This document shows positions 46,602 through 55,904 of a stretch of DNA of 64,000 nucleotides, piece after piece (positions within the stretch are counted from its first letter, which is position 1; every line of letters begins with the position of its first letter). The stretch comes from Ruegeria profundi (GTDB taxonomy: Bacteria; Pseudomonadota; Alphaproteobacteria; Rhodobacterales; Rhodobacteraceae), in the NCBI RefSeq assembly GCF_001507545.1, contig NZ_LQBP01000005.1:248001-312000 (forward strand), read 5' to 3'. The position numbers and the translations under genes are program-made. The notes under the pieces are model-generated. The model saw nothing but the letters and a program-made list of their open reading frames with translations, searched no databases and was not told the origin of the DNA.

Positions 46602-47144
46602 ATGTCCGAACCGATCCTTCTGAGCCTGTCGGGCTCATTGCGCCAAAATGCGACCAACCGAAAACTGCTGCGGGAAGCAGCGCGTCTGTTTGCCCCCGGA
46701 ACACATATCGAGGCAGATCTGAACCTGCCCTTGTATGATGGGGATCTTGAGGATGGTGAAGGCATTCCCGAGGCCGTACAGACTTTGTCCGACCAAATCG
46801 CGCAGGCCCATGCGGTCATCATCTCTACCCCGGAATACAACAAGGGGCCGTCCGGCGTTCTGAAAAATGCGCTGGATTGGGTCAGCCGGACGGGCGGGCG
46901 ACCTTGGGCTGATAAACCGGTGGCCGTGATGTCCGCCGCCGCTGGCCGCGCCGGTGGCGAGCGCGCACAGATGGTGTTGCGCGGCTACATGGTGCCGTTC
47001 CAGCCGCGTATCCTGCAAGGGCCTGAAATGCACCTGGCCGACAGTTCCAACGAGTTTGATGAACACGGTAAACTCACCAGCGACCGCTATGAAAGCACGC
47101 TGCGGACCCTGATGGAAAAGCTAAGGGCCGAGGCGGGTTTCTAG
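46602..47144 (+). CDS. NADPH-dependent FMN reductase family protein
   Basis: 180 residues with a flavodoxin-like fold: LSLSGSLRQNATNRKLL is the phosphate-binding loop region and STPEYNKGPSGVLKNALDWVSR the flavin-contact block. It resembles chromate/quinone reductases (ChrR/SsuE-like), reducing FMN or quinones with NADPH. CGGAGC precedes ATG. It is 38 nt upstream of the MaoC-like gene. Confidence 0.9.
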   Translation: MSEPILLSLSGSLRQNATNRKLLREAARLFAPGTHIEADLNLPLYDGDLEDGEGIPEAVQTLSDQIAQAHAVIISTPEYNKGPSGVLKNALDWVSRTGGRPWADKPVAVMSAAAGRAGGERAQMVLRGYMVPFQPRILQGPEMHLADSSNEFDEHGKLTSDRYESTLRTLMEKLRAEAGF

Positions 47145-47182
47145 CGCTTGTTCCCGCGTGAACGGCTGCCTAATCTGCCGTC

Positions 47183-47983
47183 ATGACAGTGGAAATTCAA
47201 ACCGATGTAATGGACCCGGCCCGCGCCGCTGCTCTGCTGGTGGCGCTGGGTCAAGAAGGGGGCGTTGAATGTGGCACTCCGCTGCCGTCGTTCTTTCACC
47301 AGCTCTATTTCTGGTCGCCGCGCCCACCCTCTCAGCTTGGTCGGGACGGGCACCCGAGAGTTGGCGAAGGGGTGATCCCCGATATGGGGCTGCCCCGCCG
47401 GATGTGGGCGGGCGGACGGTTGCAATTCGATGCACCATTGATTGCGGGCCGAGGAGCCGAGCGGCGAACCACCTGCGAAAATGCAACCTCAAAGACTGGG
47501 CGCACCGGTCTGCTGGGGTTTGTCACTCTACGCCACGAAATCTGGCAAGACGACGCATTGTGCGTGACAGAATGGCAGGACTTGGTTTACCGTCAGGACC
47601 CCGCTGCTGATGAGGTCAAGCCAACGCCGCCCGCCGCCCGCACCGATCAGACCGATCAGCGCGATGTCACGTTCGATTCGACCTTGCTGTTTCGCTATTC
47701 GGCGCTGACCTTCAATGGTCACCGCATCCACTATGATCTGGACTATGCCCGCGATGTTGAAGGTTACTCCGGGCTGGTGGTGCATGGCCCGCTGCTGGCG
47801 CAATTGCTGATGCGGTTCGCCGAAGAGCTCATGGGGCCGTTGGCGCAGTTTTCTTTTCGCGCTACAGCGCCCTTGATGCATTTCGAAACGGCGACCCTGT
47901 GCCGGGAAGGCCTTGCGCTGTGGGTGCGCGGCCCTGATGGGCGGCAATGTATGACGGCCATGGCTGTTCCGCGATCAGAGTGA
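47183..47983 (+). CDS. FAS1-like/MaoC hotdog-fold dehydratase
   Basis: 266 residues, a double hotdog. The C-terminal half has the MaoC-type hydratase pattern: YSALTFNGHRIHYDLDYARDVEGYSGLVVHGPLLAQLL, with Asn/His expected in catalysis. The N-terminal half is the degenerate FAS1-like domain. It likely hydrates or dehydrates a 3-hydroxyacyl- or mesaconyl-type CoA thioester; the exact substrate is unknown. It overlaps the convergent FAD oxidase gene by 9 nt. Confidence 0.85.
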   Translation: MTVEIQTDVMDPARAAALLVALGQEGGVECGTPLPSFFHQLYFWSPRPPSQLGRDGHPRVGEGVIPDMGLPRRMWAGGRLQFDAPLIAGRGAERRTTCENATSKTGRTGLLGFVTLRHEIWQDDALCVTEWQDLVYRQDPAADEVKPTPPAARTDQTDQRDVTFDSTLLFRYSALTFNGHRIHYDLDYARDVEGYSGLVVHGPLLAQLLMRFAEELMGPLAQFSFRATAPLMHFETATLCREGLALWVRGPDGRQCMTAMAVPRSE

Positions 47984-49015
47984 AGCCTCAGGATGGAGGT
48001 CCTTGGGTATATTATCGGTTCCCTCAAGAACCAGATCGGCCATCACCTCGGCGATCTTCGGAGCCATGCCAAAGCCGATCTTGAAACCTCCGTTTGCGAT
48101 AAACTGACCTTGGTATACCGGGTGAGCGCCAAGCATCGGCGCGCGGCTTTTGCTGCGGGGCCGCACACCGGCCCACCTTTCAAGAACCTCGGCACCGTGC
48201 AGCACCGGCACGGCGCGAGTTGCCCGCTCAAGCACATCGTCCAAGGCGGCGTCGGTGCTGGTGGGGTCATCATAGTCACGCTCTGACGTGGAGCCGATCG
48301 CCAGCGTGCCGTCCGCATGGGGGACGAAGTGAATGGCATCAGCGAACAGTTGCGGTACGTCGCCCGCGTCGAACCGCAGTAGCGCGGCCTGACCTTTGAC
48401 GCCATTGCCGACCGTTTTCCCGAATGCGGCGGAAAGCTCTTGCAATCCGGCAAGACCCGTTGCGTGCACCACTTGCCCTTGGTCCGGTGCGTCCGTGACC
48501 ACGTTGACCCCCATCACCGCCAGCGCAGACACCAGCGCCCCACAGGCGCGTCGGGGATGCATTCGGGCGCTTAGTGTATCGTGAATCACGAAACCGGTCG
48601 GGCTGGGCGGGCACCATGAGCCAAGTTTGCGACCCTCAACCACACGCCATTCGGCGCGACCCTGCCAAAGCTGCGCCGCGGTCTGTGCCCGCGCGTGGGC
48701 AAGTTTTAACGTCCGGTCGTCCGCAATTGGTTGCAACCGTCCCAACCGCGCATATCCGGATGAGACGCCGCCGGTGGCTTCGACCTGTTTCCAGAAGGGT
48801 TCGGCCATCAACAGGCTGTCGAACTGAAACGCCTTTTTAGCGTTCCAGTTTTCGGGCACATGCGGGGCCAGCGCACCGACAAGCCCACCGCTGGAACCGG
48901 CACCGGGACCAAATGGATCAACGACCTGAACCTTGGCGCCGCGCCGCGCGCATATCCACGCGATGGACAGGCCAAAAATACCCGCGCCGCGCACCGTCAC
49001 ATCGGCCATTGCCAT
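47975..49015 (-). CDS. FAD-dependent DAO-type oxidoreductase, probable stand-alone MnmC oxidase domain
   Basis: 346 residues. An FAD motif (VTVRGAGIFGLSIAWICARRG) and the block GAGSSGGLVGALAPHVPENWN resemble the C-terminal half of bifunctional MnmC. WAGVRPRSKSRAPMLG and FIANGGFKIGFGMAP complete the DAO fold. In MnmC this half cleaves carboxymethylaminomethyl-uridine in tRNA to aminomethyl-uridine. The neighbouring divergent gene is MnmD, the methyltransferase half, which supports the assignment. ThiO-like glycine oxidase is the alternative. Confidence 0.75.
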   Translation of the reverse strand: MAMADVTVRGAGIFGLSIAWICARRGAKVQVVDPFGPGAGSSGGLVGALAPHVPENWNAKKAFQFDSLLMAEPFWKQVEATGGVSSGYARLGRLQPIADDRTLKLAHARAQTAAQLWQGRAEWRVVEGRKLGSWCPPSPTGFVIHDTLSARMHPRRACGALVSALAVMGVNVVTDAPDQGQVVHATGLAGLQELSAAFGKTVGNGVKGQAALLRFDAGDVPQLFADAIHFVPHADGTLAIGSTSERDYDDPTSTDAALDDVLERATRAVPVLHGAEVLERWAGVRPRSKSRAPMLGAHPVYQGQFIANGGFKIGFGMAPKIAEVMADLVLEGTDNIPKDLHPEASL

Positions 49016-49063
49016 TCCCCTTTTCCTTGTTCAGTGTCGCGCCGGTGACTACAGGATTTCCCG

Positions 49064-49729
49064 ATGGCAGACCAGCACGCCGAACTCACATGGACCGAGG
49101 ATCACATCCCGGTCTCGGATCGTTTTGACGACCCTTATTATTCGTTGCAGAACGGGTTGGAGGAAACCCGGCACGTGTTTTTGGAAGGTAACGATCTGCC
49201 TGCGCGGTTTACACCGGGGTTCCGCATTGCCGAACTGGGCTTTGGCACGGGTCTGAACATGCTGACCGCCTGGTCCGAATGGGAAAAATCCGGTCAGACA
49301 ACGCCCTTGTCCTTCACCAGTTTCGAAGCGTTTCCGATGACCGCGCAGGATATGGCGCGTGCGCTGGCGGCCTTTCCGGAACTGAAACCCTGGGCCGCCC
49401 GTTTTCTGGCTCGGTGGCAGGGCGGCACATGCCAGCTGGATACTTTGCACCTTGAGGTCATCGAAGGTGACGCGCGTCAGACATTGCCCGCATGGACGGA
49501 TCAGGCGGATGCGTGGTTTCTGGATGGATTCTCGCCTGCCAAGAACCCGGAATTGTGGGGCGCTGACCTGATGCAACAGGTTGCTAGCCACACTGCCAAA
49601 GGGGGCACTGCGGCGACCTACACCGCAGCGGGATTCGTGCGGCGTGGGTTGCAAGAGGCGGGCTTTGCCGTATCTCGCACTGCCGGATTTGGCCGCAAGC
49701 GCCACATGACCCGTGCGGTCCGGCCATGA
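49064..49729 (+). CDS. mnmD: tRNA 5-(methylaminomethyl)-2-thiouridine-type methyltransferase MnmD
   Basis: 221 residues. The SAM motif is IAELGFGTGLNML, and the DUF752/MnmD signature is DAWFLDGFSPAKNPELWG. TYTAAGFVRRGLQEAGF and GFGRKRHMTRA close the protein. It methylates the aminomethyl group at U34 of certain tRNAs. This is the methyltransferase half of E. coli MnmC. AGGATT precedes ATG. The next gene overlaps it by 4 nt (ATGA). Confidence 0.92.
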   Translation: MADQHAELTWTEDHIPVSDRFDDPYYSLQNGLEETRHVFLEGNDLPARFTPGFRIAELGFGTGLNMLTAWSEWEKSGQTTPLSFTSFEAFPMTAQDMARALAAFPELKPWAARFLARWQGGTCQLDTLHLEVIEGDARQTLPAWTDQADAWFLDGFSPAKNPELWGADLMQQVASHTAKGGTAATYTAAGFVRRGLQEAGFAVSRTAGFGRKRHMTRAVRP

Positions 49730-50595
49730 CACAGCAGAACAACGCCCGTGCAGGCATCGCACTGATGATTGCCGCAACAATCGTGTTTGCCCTTCAGGAT
49801 GGTATCTCGCGCCATCTGGCGGGGACCTATAACACCTACATGGTTGTCATGATCCGCTACTGGTTCTTCGCGGCCTTTGTCATCGCCTTGGCCGGACGCG
49901 CGCCCGGAGGCTTAAAGGTCGCGTCGCAGACCAGTCAGCTTGGGTTGCAGGTGTTTCGCGGCATCTTGCTGGCGGCCGAGATTTGCGTTGCCGTTTTTGC
50001 CTTTACGGTTCTTGGCCTGATCGACAGTATGGCGGTCTTCATCTGCTATCCCCTCTTGGTCGCAGCGCTCAGTGGCCCGGTTCTGGGTGAAACTGTCGGC
50101 TGGCGCCGCTGGACTGCAATTGGTGTGGGATGCATCGGGGTGCTGATCATCCTGCAACCCGGCAAGGGCGTCTTCAATCCGTGGGCTGTTCTTCCTTTGA
50201 TGTCAGCACTGATGTTCGCGGTCTATGGCCTGCTGACCCGCTATGCCGCCCGTAAGGACAGTTCGGCCACCAGCTTCTTCTGGACGGGTATCGCCGGGTC
50301 GGTGACGATGACCTTGGTTGGCATGTGGTTCTGGGAGCCGATGGCCCAATCGGATTGGGCGTGGATGGCGCTGCTGTGCGTCAGCGGTGTCAGCGGGCAC
50401 TGGTTGCTGATCAAATGCTATGAAATGTCTGAGGCCAGCACAGTGCAGCCTTTTGCCTATTTCCACCTCGTATGGACCGCCATCCTAGGGATCTCGGTCT
50501 TTGGAGAGGCGCTGCGGCCAGAAGTTGTTCTGGGCGCAGCCTTGGTCGTAAGCGCTGGTTTGTTCACCCTATGGCGCGAAAGACGCCAGGGTTGA
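49726..50595 (+). CDS. EamA/DMT-family permease
   Basis: 289 residues with ten membrane helices arranged as two EamA repeats (IALMIAATIVFALQDGISRHLAG at the start, VVLGAALVVSAGLFTLW at the end). The substrate is unknown. Translation is coupled to mnmD by an ATGA overlap. The 3' end overlaps the convergent lytic transglycosylase by 27 nt. Confidence 0.9.
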   Translation: MTQQNNARAGIALMIAATIVFALQDGISRHLAGTYNTYMVVMIRYWFFAAFVIALAGRAPGGLKVASQTSQLGLQVFRGILLAAEICVAVFAFTVLGLIDSMAVFICYPLLVAALSGPVLGETVGWRRWTAIGVGCIGVLIILQPGKGVFNPWAVLPLMSALMFAVYGLLTRYAARKDSSATSFFWTGIAGSVTMTLVGMWFWEPMAQSDWAWMALLCVSGVSGHWLLIKCYEMSEASTVQPFAYFHLVWTAILGISVFGEALRPEVVLGAALVVSAGLFTLWRERRQG

Positions 50596-52542
50596 GCCGA
50601 TCAGCTCTTGCGAGAACGGAATCGGTAGCGCGGGCTGACCCAGCCGCGCGCGATAAATCGGCAGGCTTTCCGCCACCCGCATCACGTAGTTTCGGGTCTC
50701 GCTGAACGGGATGGTTTCAATCCAATCGACCACGTCGATCTGACCGGTGCGGGGATCGCCATACCGCTCCATCCACGAGATTGGGCGGCGGGGCCCGGCA
50801 TTGTAGCCAGCGGCCATCATAACCACGTTGCCGTTGAAATCCGCGGCCAGCCCAGACAGATAATTCGCCCCCAGCTTGGCATTGTACTGCCAGTCCGAGG
50901 TCAGCTTGATCGTCTTGTGCCCGCTGAGGATGCCAAGCTCTTTCGCGACCAGTTGCGCCGTGGCGGGCATCACCTGCATCAAGCCGCGCGCGCCCGCGCC
51001 GCTGATCACCACCGGATCAAACTCGCTTTCGCGGCGGGCAATGGCCAGCGTCATCTCTTTCGCCATGGGAAGCCCCATGTCGGCCACCGGGTGAACCGGA
51101 TAATAGGCCGCAGGTAGAACAATACCGCTTTGAGCCGCGCGTTTTGCGATCATCACCGCCAGATGAGGCTCGTTCAACTCGATCACCAGATCACCCAGCT
51201 GCGTTGCTTCGGTCTGATCCAGGCTTTCGACCAGATGGGTCAGAAAACGTTCGGAAATAGTGTCTTCACCCGCGCGCAGCAACAGCAGGCCAGCCTCCAA
51301 GACACTGGAGTCAGCAAAGTCAGCCTGTTTCCAATGCGGCGCGCGACGGGGGTTGGCCAGATCGCTGTCAAAAGGCCGACCGATCCGCTCGGCGGCCAAA
51401 AGGCCATAGAACGAGGTTTGGTGATCGGCGCCAGCCGAATATGCTTCATAGGCTTTGTCCGCATCACCCAGCGCCGCATAGGCCCGCCCCAACCAGTACC
51501 CTCCGCGCCCTTTCGAAATCGGAGACTGTACCGCTGCCGAGAAGTTCTGGAAATGTCGTACCGCTGTGGCAGGGTCATTCAGCTTGCGCAACGCAAGGAA
51601 GCCAGCCAGCCATTCCAGATCCGCATAGGCATAGCCCATTTCCGGTGTCATGTGGTGGTTGGCTGCGATCCGATAGGCCCGATTGGCGTCGCCGTTGCGC
51701 ATCTCAAGCCGCGCCAGTCGGCGACGTCCCTCGGCCCATTTGTCAGGCTCACCCAAGGCATCCGGCCCGGTCGAGCGCGCCAGCATCAGGTCAATTGCGC
51801 TGTCGTCCAGCTCTTTCTTGTCGCGCCAAACAAAGCGGTCAAAGGCCAGCCCAGGTGCCTCCGCCACGGATTTTGGAACTGCGGCGACTTTGCCATCAAC
51901 GCCGGGCTGACGTTTCTGCAAGGCGATCCGTGCCTCGGCCAGCTTGCGCTGATCGGTGCTGACCAGCGGTAGCATCTGCGCGGCACTCACAAGGTGGTTG
52001 TCCCACAGCATCCTGTCCAACCGGGCCGCGTGGTGGGGTTTCAGAAGCTCGCCGAAGTTCTCCAAGTAGTCTTGTTGCAAACCCTTGCCCATCGGCATGG
52101 TCCGCCACGCGGTCACAAGATCAGCCTGCGCCTCGCCCTGACGCCCTTTCGCCAGCAGTGCTACAGCGTAGTTCAACGCCCCTTCGGCGGTTTGCGGTGG
52201 TTTGCCTGCGTAGAATTTCAGCACCCGGTCGGGATCAGCGCCGGTAAATGCCGGCTCACTTTTGCGTCGCAACCAGGCCAGACCCGGCCAATCCGGCCGG
52301 CGATCCAGAAAAACAAGTACATCGCCTGAGCTGCCATACCCCTCGCGCAGCCAGTGCCACACGATGATATCACGGCTGACCGACCCCCGTTGGCCCGACA
52401 CCCGCAAGGCCGCATTCCAATCGCCTTTGCGCATTTCCGCCATTCCGGCGCGCAAATCGCCCACCGCATCGGCTTGTGCTTGCCCAACTGACCCAAGAAT
52501 CACCGCTATCAAAAGCGCCAGAACGCGTGTCATGCCTTGCAT
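50569..52542 (-). CDS. Slt70-like soluble lytic murein transglycosylase
   Basis: About 657 residues. A signal peptide (MTRVLALLIAVILGSVGQAQA) is followed by a long alpha-helical TPR-like ring (residues ~30-470) and a C-terminal SLT domain. The SLT domain has the catalytic Glu in AIARRESEFDPVVISGAGARGLMQVMP and AAGYNAGPRR. It degrades peptidoglycan from the periplasm. ATG 52542 and 52533 are both possible starts, and neither has an ideal ribosome site. Divergent from dapA across about 126 nt. Confidence 0.92.
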   Translation of the reverse strand: MQGMTRVLALLIAVILGSVGQAQADAVGDLRAGMAEMRKGDWNAALRVSGQRGSVSRDIIVWHWLREGYGSSGDVLVFLDRRPDWPGLAWLRRKSEPAFTGADPDRVLKFYAGKPPQTAEGALNYAVALLAKGRQGEAQADLVTAWRTMPMGKGLQQDYLENFGELLKPHHAARLDRMLWDNHLVSAAQMLPLVSTDQRKLAEARIALQKRQPGVDGKVAAVPKSVAEAPGLAFDRFVWRDKKELDDSAIDLMLARSTGPDALGEPDKWAEGRRRLARLEMRNGDANRAYRIAANHHMTPEMGYAYADLEWLAGFLALRKLNDPATAVRHFQNFSAAVQSPISKGRGGYWLGRAYAALGDADKAYEAYSAGADHQTSFYGLLAAERIGRPFDSDLANPRRAPHWKQADFADSSVLEAGLLLLRAGEDTISERFLTHLVESLDQTEATQLGDLVIELNEPHLAVMIAKRAAQSGIVLPAAYYPVHPVADMGLPMAKEMTLAIARRESEFDPVVISGAGARGLMQVMPATAQLVAKELGILSGHKTIKLTSDWQYNAKLGANYLSGLAADFNGNVVMMAAGYNAGPRRPISWMERYGDPRTGQIDVVDWIETIPFSETRNYVMRVAESLPIYRARLGQPALPIPFSQELIGSTLASFAP

Positions 52543-52668
52543 TTCCCAACCAACCAAGGATACAGCCAATCAGGATAAACCTTGCGCTGCCGGGATCAAC
52601 TCACATCGGTTGGATTGTGATGACTCAGGGCGCAAAAAACACACTAACTGCACCCTAAGGAGCGTGTC

Positions 52669-53541
52669 ATGTTCAAAGGCTCAATGCCGGCCCTCGTCAC
52701 CCCGTTCAGCAACGGCGAGTTGGACCTGAAAACGCTCAAACACTTGGTGGAATGGCAGATTCAGGAAGGCTCGACCGGGCTGGTGCCCGTTGGCACCACC
52801 GGCGAGAGTCCGACGCTGGGCCATGATGAGCATGAAATAGTTGTTGAAGAGGTGGTCAAAGCCGCAGCCGGTCGTGTTCCCGTCATCGCAGGGGCGGGTT
52901 CTAACAACACGGTTGAGGCGATCCGGTTCGTGCGATTCGCGCAGAAGGTTGGCGCTGATGCTGCGCTGGTTGTGACTCCATACTACAACAAGCCCACCCA
53001 GAAGGGTTTGATCATGCACTATCGCGCCCTGCATGATTGCGCGGATATTCCGATCATCATCTACAACATCCCCGGCAGGTCAGTGATCGACATGACGCCT
53101 GAAACCATGGGTGAGCTTGCCAAGCTGCCGCGTATCATCGGTGTCAAGGACGCCACCGGCGATCTGGCCCGTGTCAGCCAGCAACGCGCCACCTGCGGGC
53201 CGGACTTTTGCCAATTGTCGGGTGAGGACGCCACGGCGTTGGGTTTCAATGCGCATGGCGGCGTCGGCTGTATCTCGGTCACTGCAAACGTCGCGCCGAA
53301 GCTGTGCGCCGAATTCCAGCAGGCCACATTGGACGGCGACTATGCCAAGGCGCTGGCGTATCAGGATCGTCTGATGCCCCTGCACGAGGCGCTCTTCATC
53401 GAACCGGGACTTGCCGGAGCGAAATACGCGCTGAGCAAGCTGGGCCTTTGCAGCGAGGAAGTGCGTTCGCCCCTGACAACGTTGGAAACCAGCACCAAAG
53501 CAGCGATTGACGCGGCGATGGCGCATGCGGGGCTTGTGTAA
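52669..53541 (+). CDS. dapA: 4-hydroxy-tetrahydrodipicolinate synthase
   Basis: 290 residues. The Schiff-base Lys is in [12 protein letters not shown], Tyr in [14 protein letters not shown], and the Thr pair in [16 protein letters not shown]. It condenses pyruvate with aspartate semialdehyde, the first step to lysine and meso-diaminopimelate. AAGGAG precedes ATG by 7 nt. It is a single-gene unit, convergent with the sigma factor gene. Confidence 0.95.
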   Translation: MFKGSMPALVTPFSNGELDLKTLKHLVEWQIQEGSTGLVPVGTTGESPTLGHDEHEIVVEEVVKAAAGRVPVIAGAGSNNTVEAIRFVRFAQKVGADAALVVTPYYNKPTQKGLIMHYRALHDCADIPIIIYNIPGRSVIDMTPETMGELAKLPRIIGVKDATGDLARVSQQRATCGPDFCQLSGEDATALGFNAHGGVGCISVTANVAPKLCAEFQQATLDGDYAKALAYQDRLMPLHEALFIEPGLAGAKYALSKLGLCSEEVRSPLTTLETSTKAAIDAAMAHAGLV

Positions 53542-53577
53542 TAGGGAAATCGGGGCCTGTTTTGATCTCTGCAGGCT

Positions 53578-54462
53578 CTAATCGCTCATAACGCTTTCCA
53601 GGTGCCGGGTCTTGTCGGGATTGCGCACCATGTAGATGGCGGCGATTTTGCCTTTGTCGATCGTCACCGATGTTGCTTGCAAAGTACCGCCCGGCTCGCG
53701 ATTGATGATCGCGGGTAAACCGTTCAGCTGACACGCAACCCAGTGAGCGGGCTGGGTTGCAGAAGGTTTACGCGACAATCCGGCAAAGAACCGAATGACT
53801 TTATCCCGACCGATAATAGGGTTCAGAGTCGCGATGATTTTTCCTCCGCCATCCGAATGGAGTTGGACATCGCGTGACAGCAAATCAGTCAGGTGTTTCG
53901 TGTCACCGCTTTTGGCCGCGCTGAAAAACGCATTGGCCAGTTCCTGACCGTGTTCGCGGTCAACACGGGCGCGGGGCTTCATGTGTTCGATGTGTCTCCT
54001 GGCGCGGCTTACAAGTTGGCGGCAACTGCTGTGACTACGCTCAAGCGTATTGGACAACTCATCGTACGAGCACTCAAAAACGTCATGCAAAAGAAAGGCG
54101 GCGCGTTCCAGGGGTGACAATCGCTCGAGCGCCATCATCAGCGCGACCGAGACATCGCGGTCAAGCCTTTCTGTTACATCGTCGGTGACGAGTGGTTCCG
54201 GCAACCACTCACCCGGGTATGCGTCACGGATGGCCCGCGCCGCGCGTAAGTGATCAAGGCATAGTCTGGTGACAACCCTTATCAGGTAGCCGGTTTCGTC
54301 CCGCACCTTTTCTGCATCGACACGTTGCCAGCGCAGATAGGCGTCCTGAACGATATCCTCGGCATCGCTGACCGTTCCGAGCATGCGGTATGCAACCGCA
54401 AAAAGACGCGGTTGCAACTCAACGAATGCCCGATCCCTGGGCTGTGTATGTGATCGGGTCAC
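53578..54462 (-). CDS. sigJ: ECF41-type RNA polymerase sigma factor (SigJ-like)
   Basis: About 294 residues. Sigma-2 (RLFAVAYRMLGTVSDAEDIVQDAYLRW) and sigma-4 (LSPLERAAFLLHDVFECSYDELS) are followed by a ~100-residue SnoaL-like C-terminal extension. Three ECF41 hallmarks are present: WLPEP between the sigma regions, DGGGK in the extension and NPDK near the end. In this group the extension takes the regulatory role usually played by an anti-sigma factor. The GTG at 54462 overlaps the stop of the decarboxylase-like gene (GTGA), giving translational coupling. Confidence 0.93.
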   Translation of the reverse strand: MTRSHTQPRDRAFVELQPRLFAVAYRMLGTVSDAEDIVQDAYLRWQRVDAEKVRDETGYLIRVVTRLCLDHLRAARAIRDAYPGEWLPEPLVTDDVTERLDRDVSVALMMALERLSPLERAAFLLHDVFECSYDELSNTLERSHSSCRQLVSRARRHIEHMKPRARVDREHGQELANAFFSAAKSGDTKHLTDLLSRDVQLHSDGGGKIIATLNPIIGRDKVIRFFAGLSRKPSATQPAHWVACQLNGLPAIINREPGGTLQATSVTIDKGKIAAIYMVRNPDKTRHLESVMSD

Positions 54463-54917
54463 GCGGCCACTTCTTTGGCTTTGGGATGCGGAACCGCAAA
54501 GCCGATGGCCAAGCGATTCCACGCGTTGATCTGGGTGATCACCAAAGTCAGCGCCACCTGGTCATGTTCCGAAAATTGGGCAGCCATGGCGCTATAGACG
54601 TCATCAGGGGCACGGTTGGTTTCAACTCGTGTCAGGGCTTCGGCCCACGCAAGGGCGGCACGTTCACGGTCTGAATACAGCGACGACTCGTGCCATGCGT
54701 TCAACAGGTGCAGGCGATCTTCGGTTTCACCGTTGGCGCGGGCGTCATGCGTGTGCATGTGAATACAATAGGCGCAGCCGTTGATCTGCGACACCCTAAG
54801 CTTGATCAGTTCTTTCAAACTGTGTTCCAGCCCGGATGCGCTCAGGCGTTCTTCCATATCGAGCATGGGTTGAAGCAAGTTGGGGGCGACGGCAAAGTGA
54901 TTGATCCGAGGGGACAT
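54459..54917 (-). CDS. Carboxymuconolactone decarboxylase/AhpD-like protein, ECF41 partner
   Basis: 152 residues. The AhpD-type redox motif is in INGCAYCIHMHTHDAR (CxxC plus His). The usual helical fold surrounds it (ELIKLRVSQ, RERAALAWAEALT). Proteins of this kind are the most common genomic partner and regulon member of ECF41 sigma factors. They likely reduce peroxides or act as oxidoreductases, without a proven substrate. AGGAG lies upstream of ATG. The promoter-like element at 54952-54978 precedes it. Confidence 0.9.
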   Translation of the reverse strand: MSPRINHFAVAPNLLQPMLDMEERLSASGLEHSLKELIKLRVSQINGCAYCIHMHTHDARANGETEDRLHLLNAWHESSLYSDRERAALAWAEALTRVETNRAPDDVYSAMAAQFSEHDQVALTLVITQINAWNRLAIGFAVPHPKAKEVAA

Positions 54918-54951
54918 CGTATTCTCCTGATTTTGAAGTTAACAAAAACAG

Positions 54952-54978
54952 GACATGCGTGGCACCGGATTTGTGACA
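54952..54978 (-). promoter_or_regulatory. Putative ECF41-dependent promoter
   Basis: On the minus strand TGTCACA (54978-54972) is followed after 16 nt by TGTC (54955-54952), about 35 nt before the start of the decarboxylase-like gene. The ECF41 consensus as I recall it is TGTCACA at -35 and CGTC at -10, so only one position differs. It would drive both this gene and the sigma factor itself. Confidence 0.6.
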
Positions 54979-55016
54979 GGGTCAGAGAAAAAAAATCCCA
55001 CAAGGTCTTTTCCCGG

Positions 55017-55904
55017 TCAGCGTTTGCCGTAGTACAACCCGACCACATGCTCGGCCTGCGCAAAGAACAACCACCGAGACGTGGCGACCCCGGCAAGATG
55101 TGAAAGGACAGCCAGCAGGGCCAAAACGTGTTTTACTGCGGTGCTTTCAACCGGAGGCACGATCAAAAGCAGCGGTAGACCGAAAGCCAGGCTGAACGCT
55201 ATCAATCGCAGTTTTTCGGCATGTTTGCGACCAACCACATAAACGAATTCGCGCAGTAAGTAGTTCGTGCCCGTATGTGGTGGCTCGAATGCGCGGACAG
55301 TGCCGCGCGCACCAAGCCCGGTGGCAGTGCCCAGATCGGTGCCGGACTGCTTTAGCGCGATGTCTCCCTTCCGCCAAAATAGCACCTGTACCGCGGCAGC
55401 GATCGACAAAAGCGGTATGGCCAGCGTGATTTGCCCCGCCAAGAGGGCTCCTCCGGCAAGGCTGAAGCTTAGGAACATGGCCGGCGTCAGGTTCATGTTC
55501 CACCGCGGAATGGTCTTTAGCTGGGTATAGATCATCGAGGTGGTAAAAACCGTCGCCAGTGAAAACGCCGCGCCAAGGACGCCAAGACCGCCCCAGCGCT
55601 GCCCGAAGAATACGGCGCCGATCGCGTAAAGCCCCATAACCAGCAGCGCAATGACGGCGCACCAGCCTTCGCGGCTGAGCCAGCTTGAGCGCCACTGCGT
55701 GAACGCTTTCCATGCGCGTTCGGGATGACCCAGATGAAATGTCGAAGCCAAAAGGCCGCCGACGGAAAGCCCATAGGCGATCAGGTAGAAAACGAAAGCC
55801 ACCCAGCCCGTGACGTCCGGCATGCCGAGGCCCAGGAAAAACAGCAGTCCAAAGCCGAGACCAGACAAGGTGGTAAATAGGATGACGGAAGGGGCGGGAT
55901 GCAT
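55017..55904 (-). CDS. soeC: Sulfite dehydrogenase membrane subunit SoeC (DmsC family)
   Basis: 295 residues with about eight membrane segments of the DmsC anchor type (TLSGLGFGLLFFLGL at the start, FHLGHPERAWKAFTQWRSSWLSREG in the first loop). It anchors SoeAB to the inner membrane and passes electrons to quinone. Its ATG shares one base with the soeB stop. It is the last gene of the xsc-ackA-soeABC run. A T-rich stretch follows but makes a poor terminator. Confidence 0.9.
   Translation of the reverse strand: MHPAPSVILFTTLSGLGFGLLFFLGLGMPDVTGWVAFVFYLIAYGLSVGGLLASTFHLGHPERAWKAFTQWRSSWLSREGWCAVIALLVMGLYAIGAVFFGQRWGGLGVLGAAFSLATVFTTSMIYTQLKTIPRWNMNLTPAMFLSFSLAGGALLAGQITLAIPLLSIAAAVQVLFWRKGDIALKQSGTDLGTATGLGARGTVRAFEPPHTGTNYLLREFVYVVGRKHAEKLRLIAFSLAFGLPLLLIVPPVESTAVKHVLALLAVLSHLAGVATSRWLFFAQAEHVVGLYYGKR

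Noticed and set aside
50569..50595. A possible frameshift or fusion where the EamA and Slt70 genes overlap
   Set aside because: They are convergent, both C-termini are of normal length, and the 27-nt overlap is a simple tail-to-tail overlap.
54988..55007. An eight-base T run (minus strand) after soeC as a terminator
   Set aside because: The sequence before it forms no convincing stem, so only the T-run supports it.
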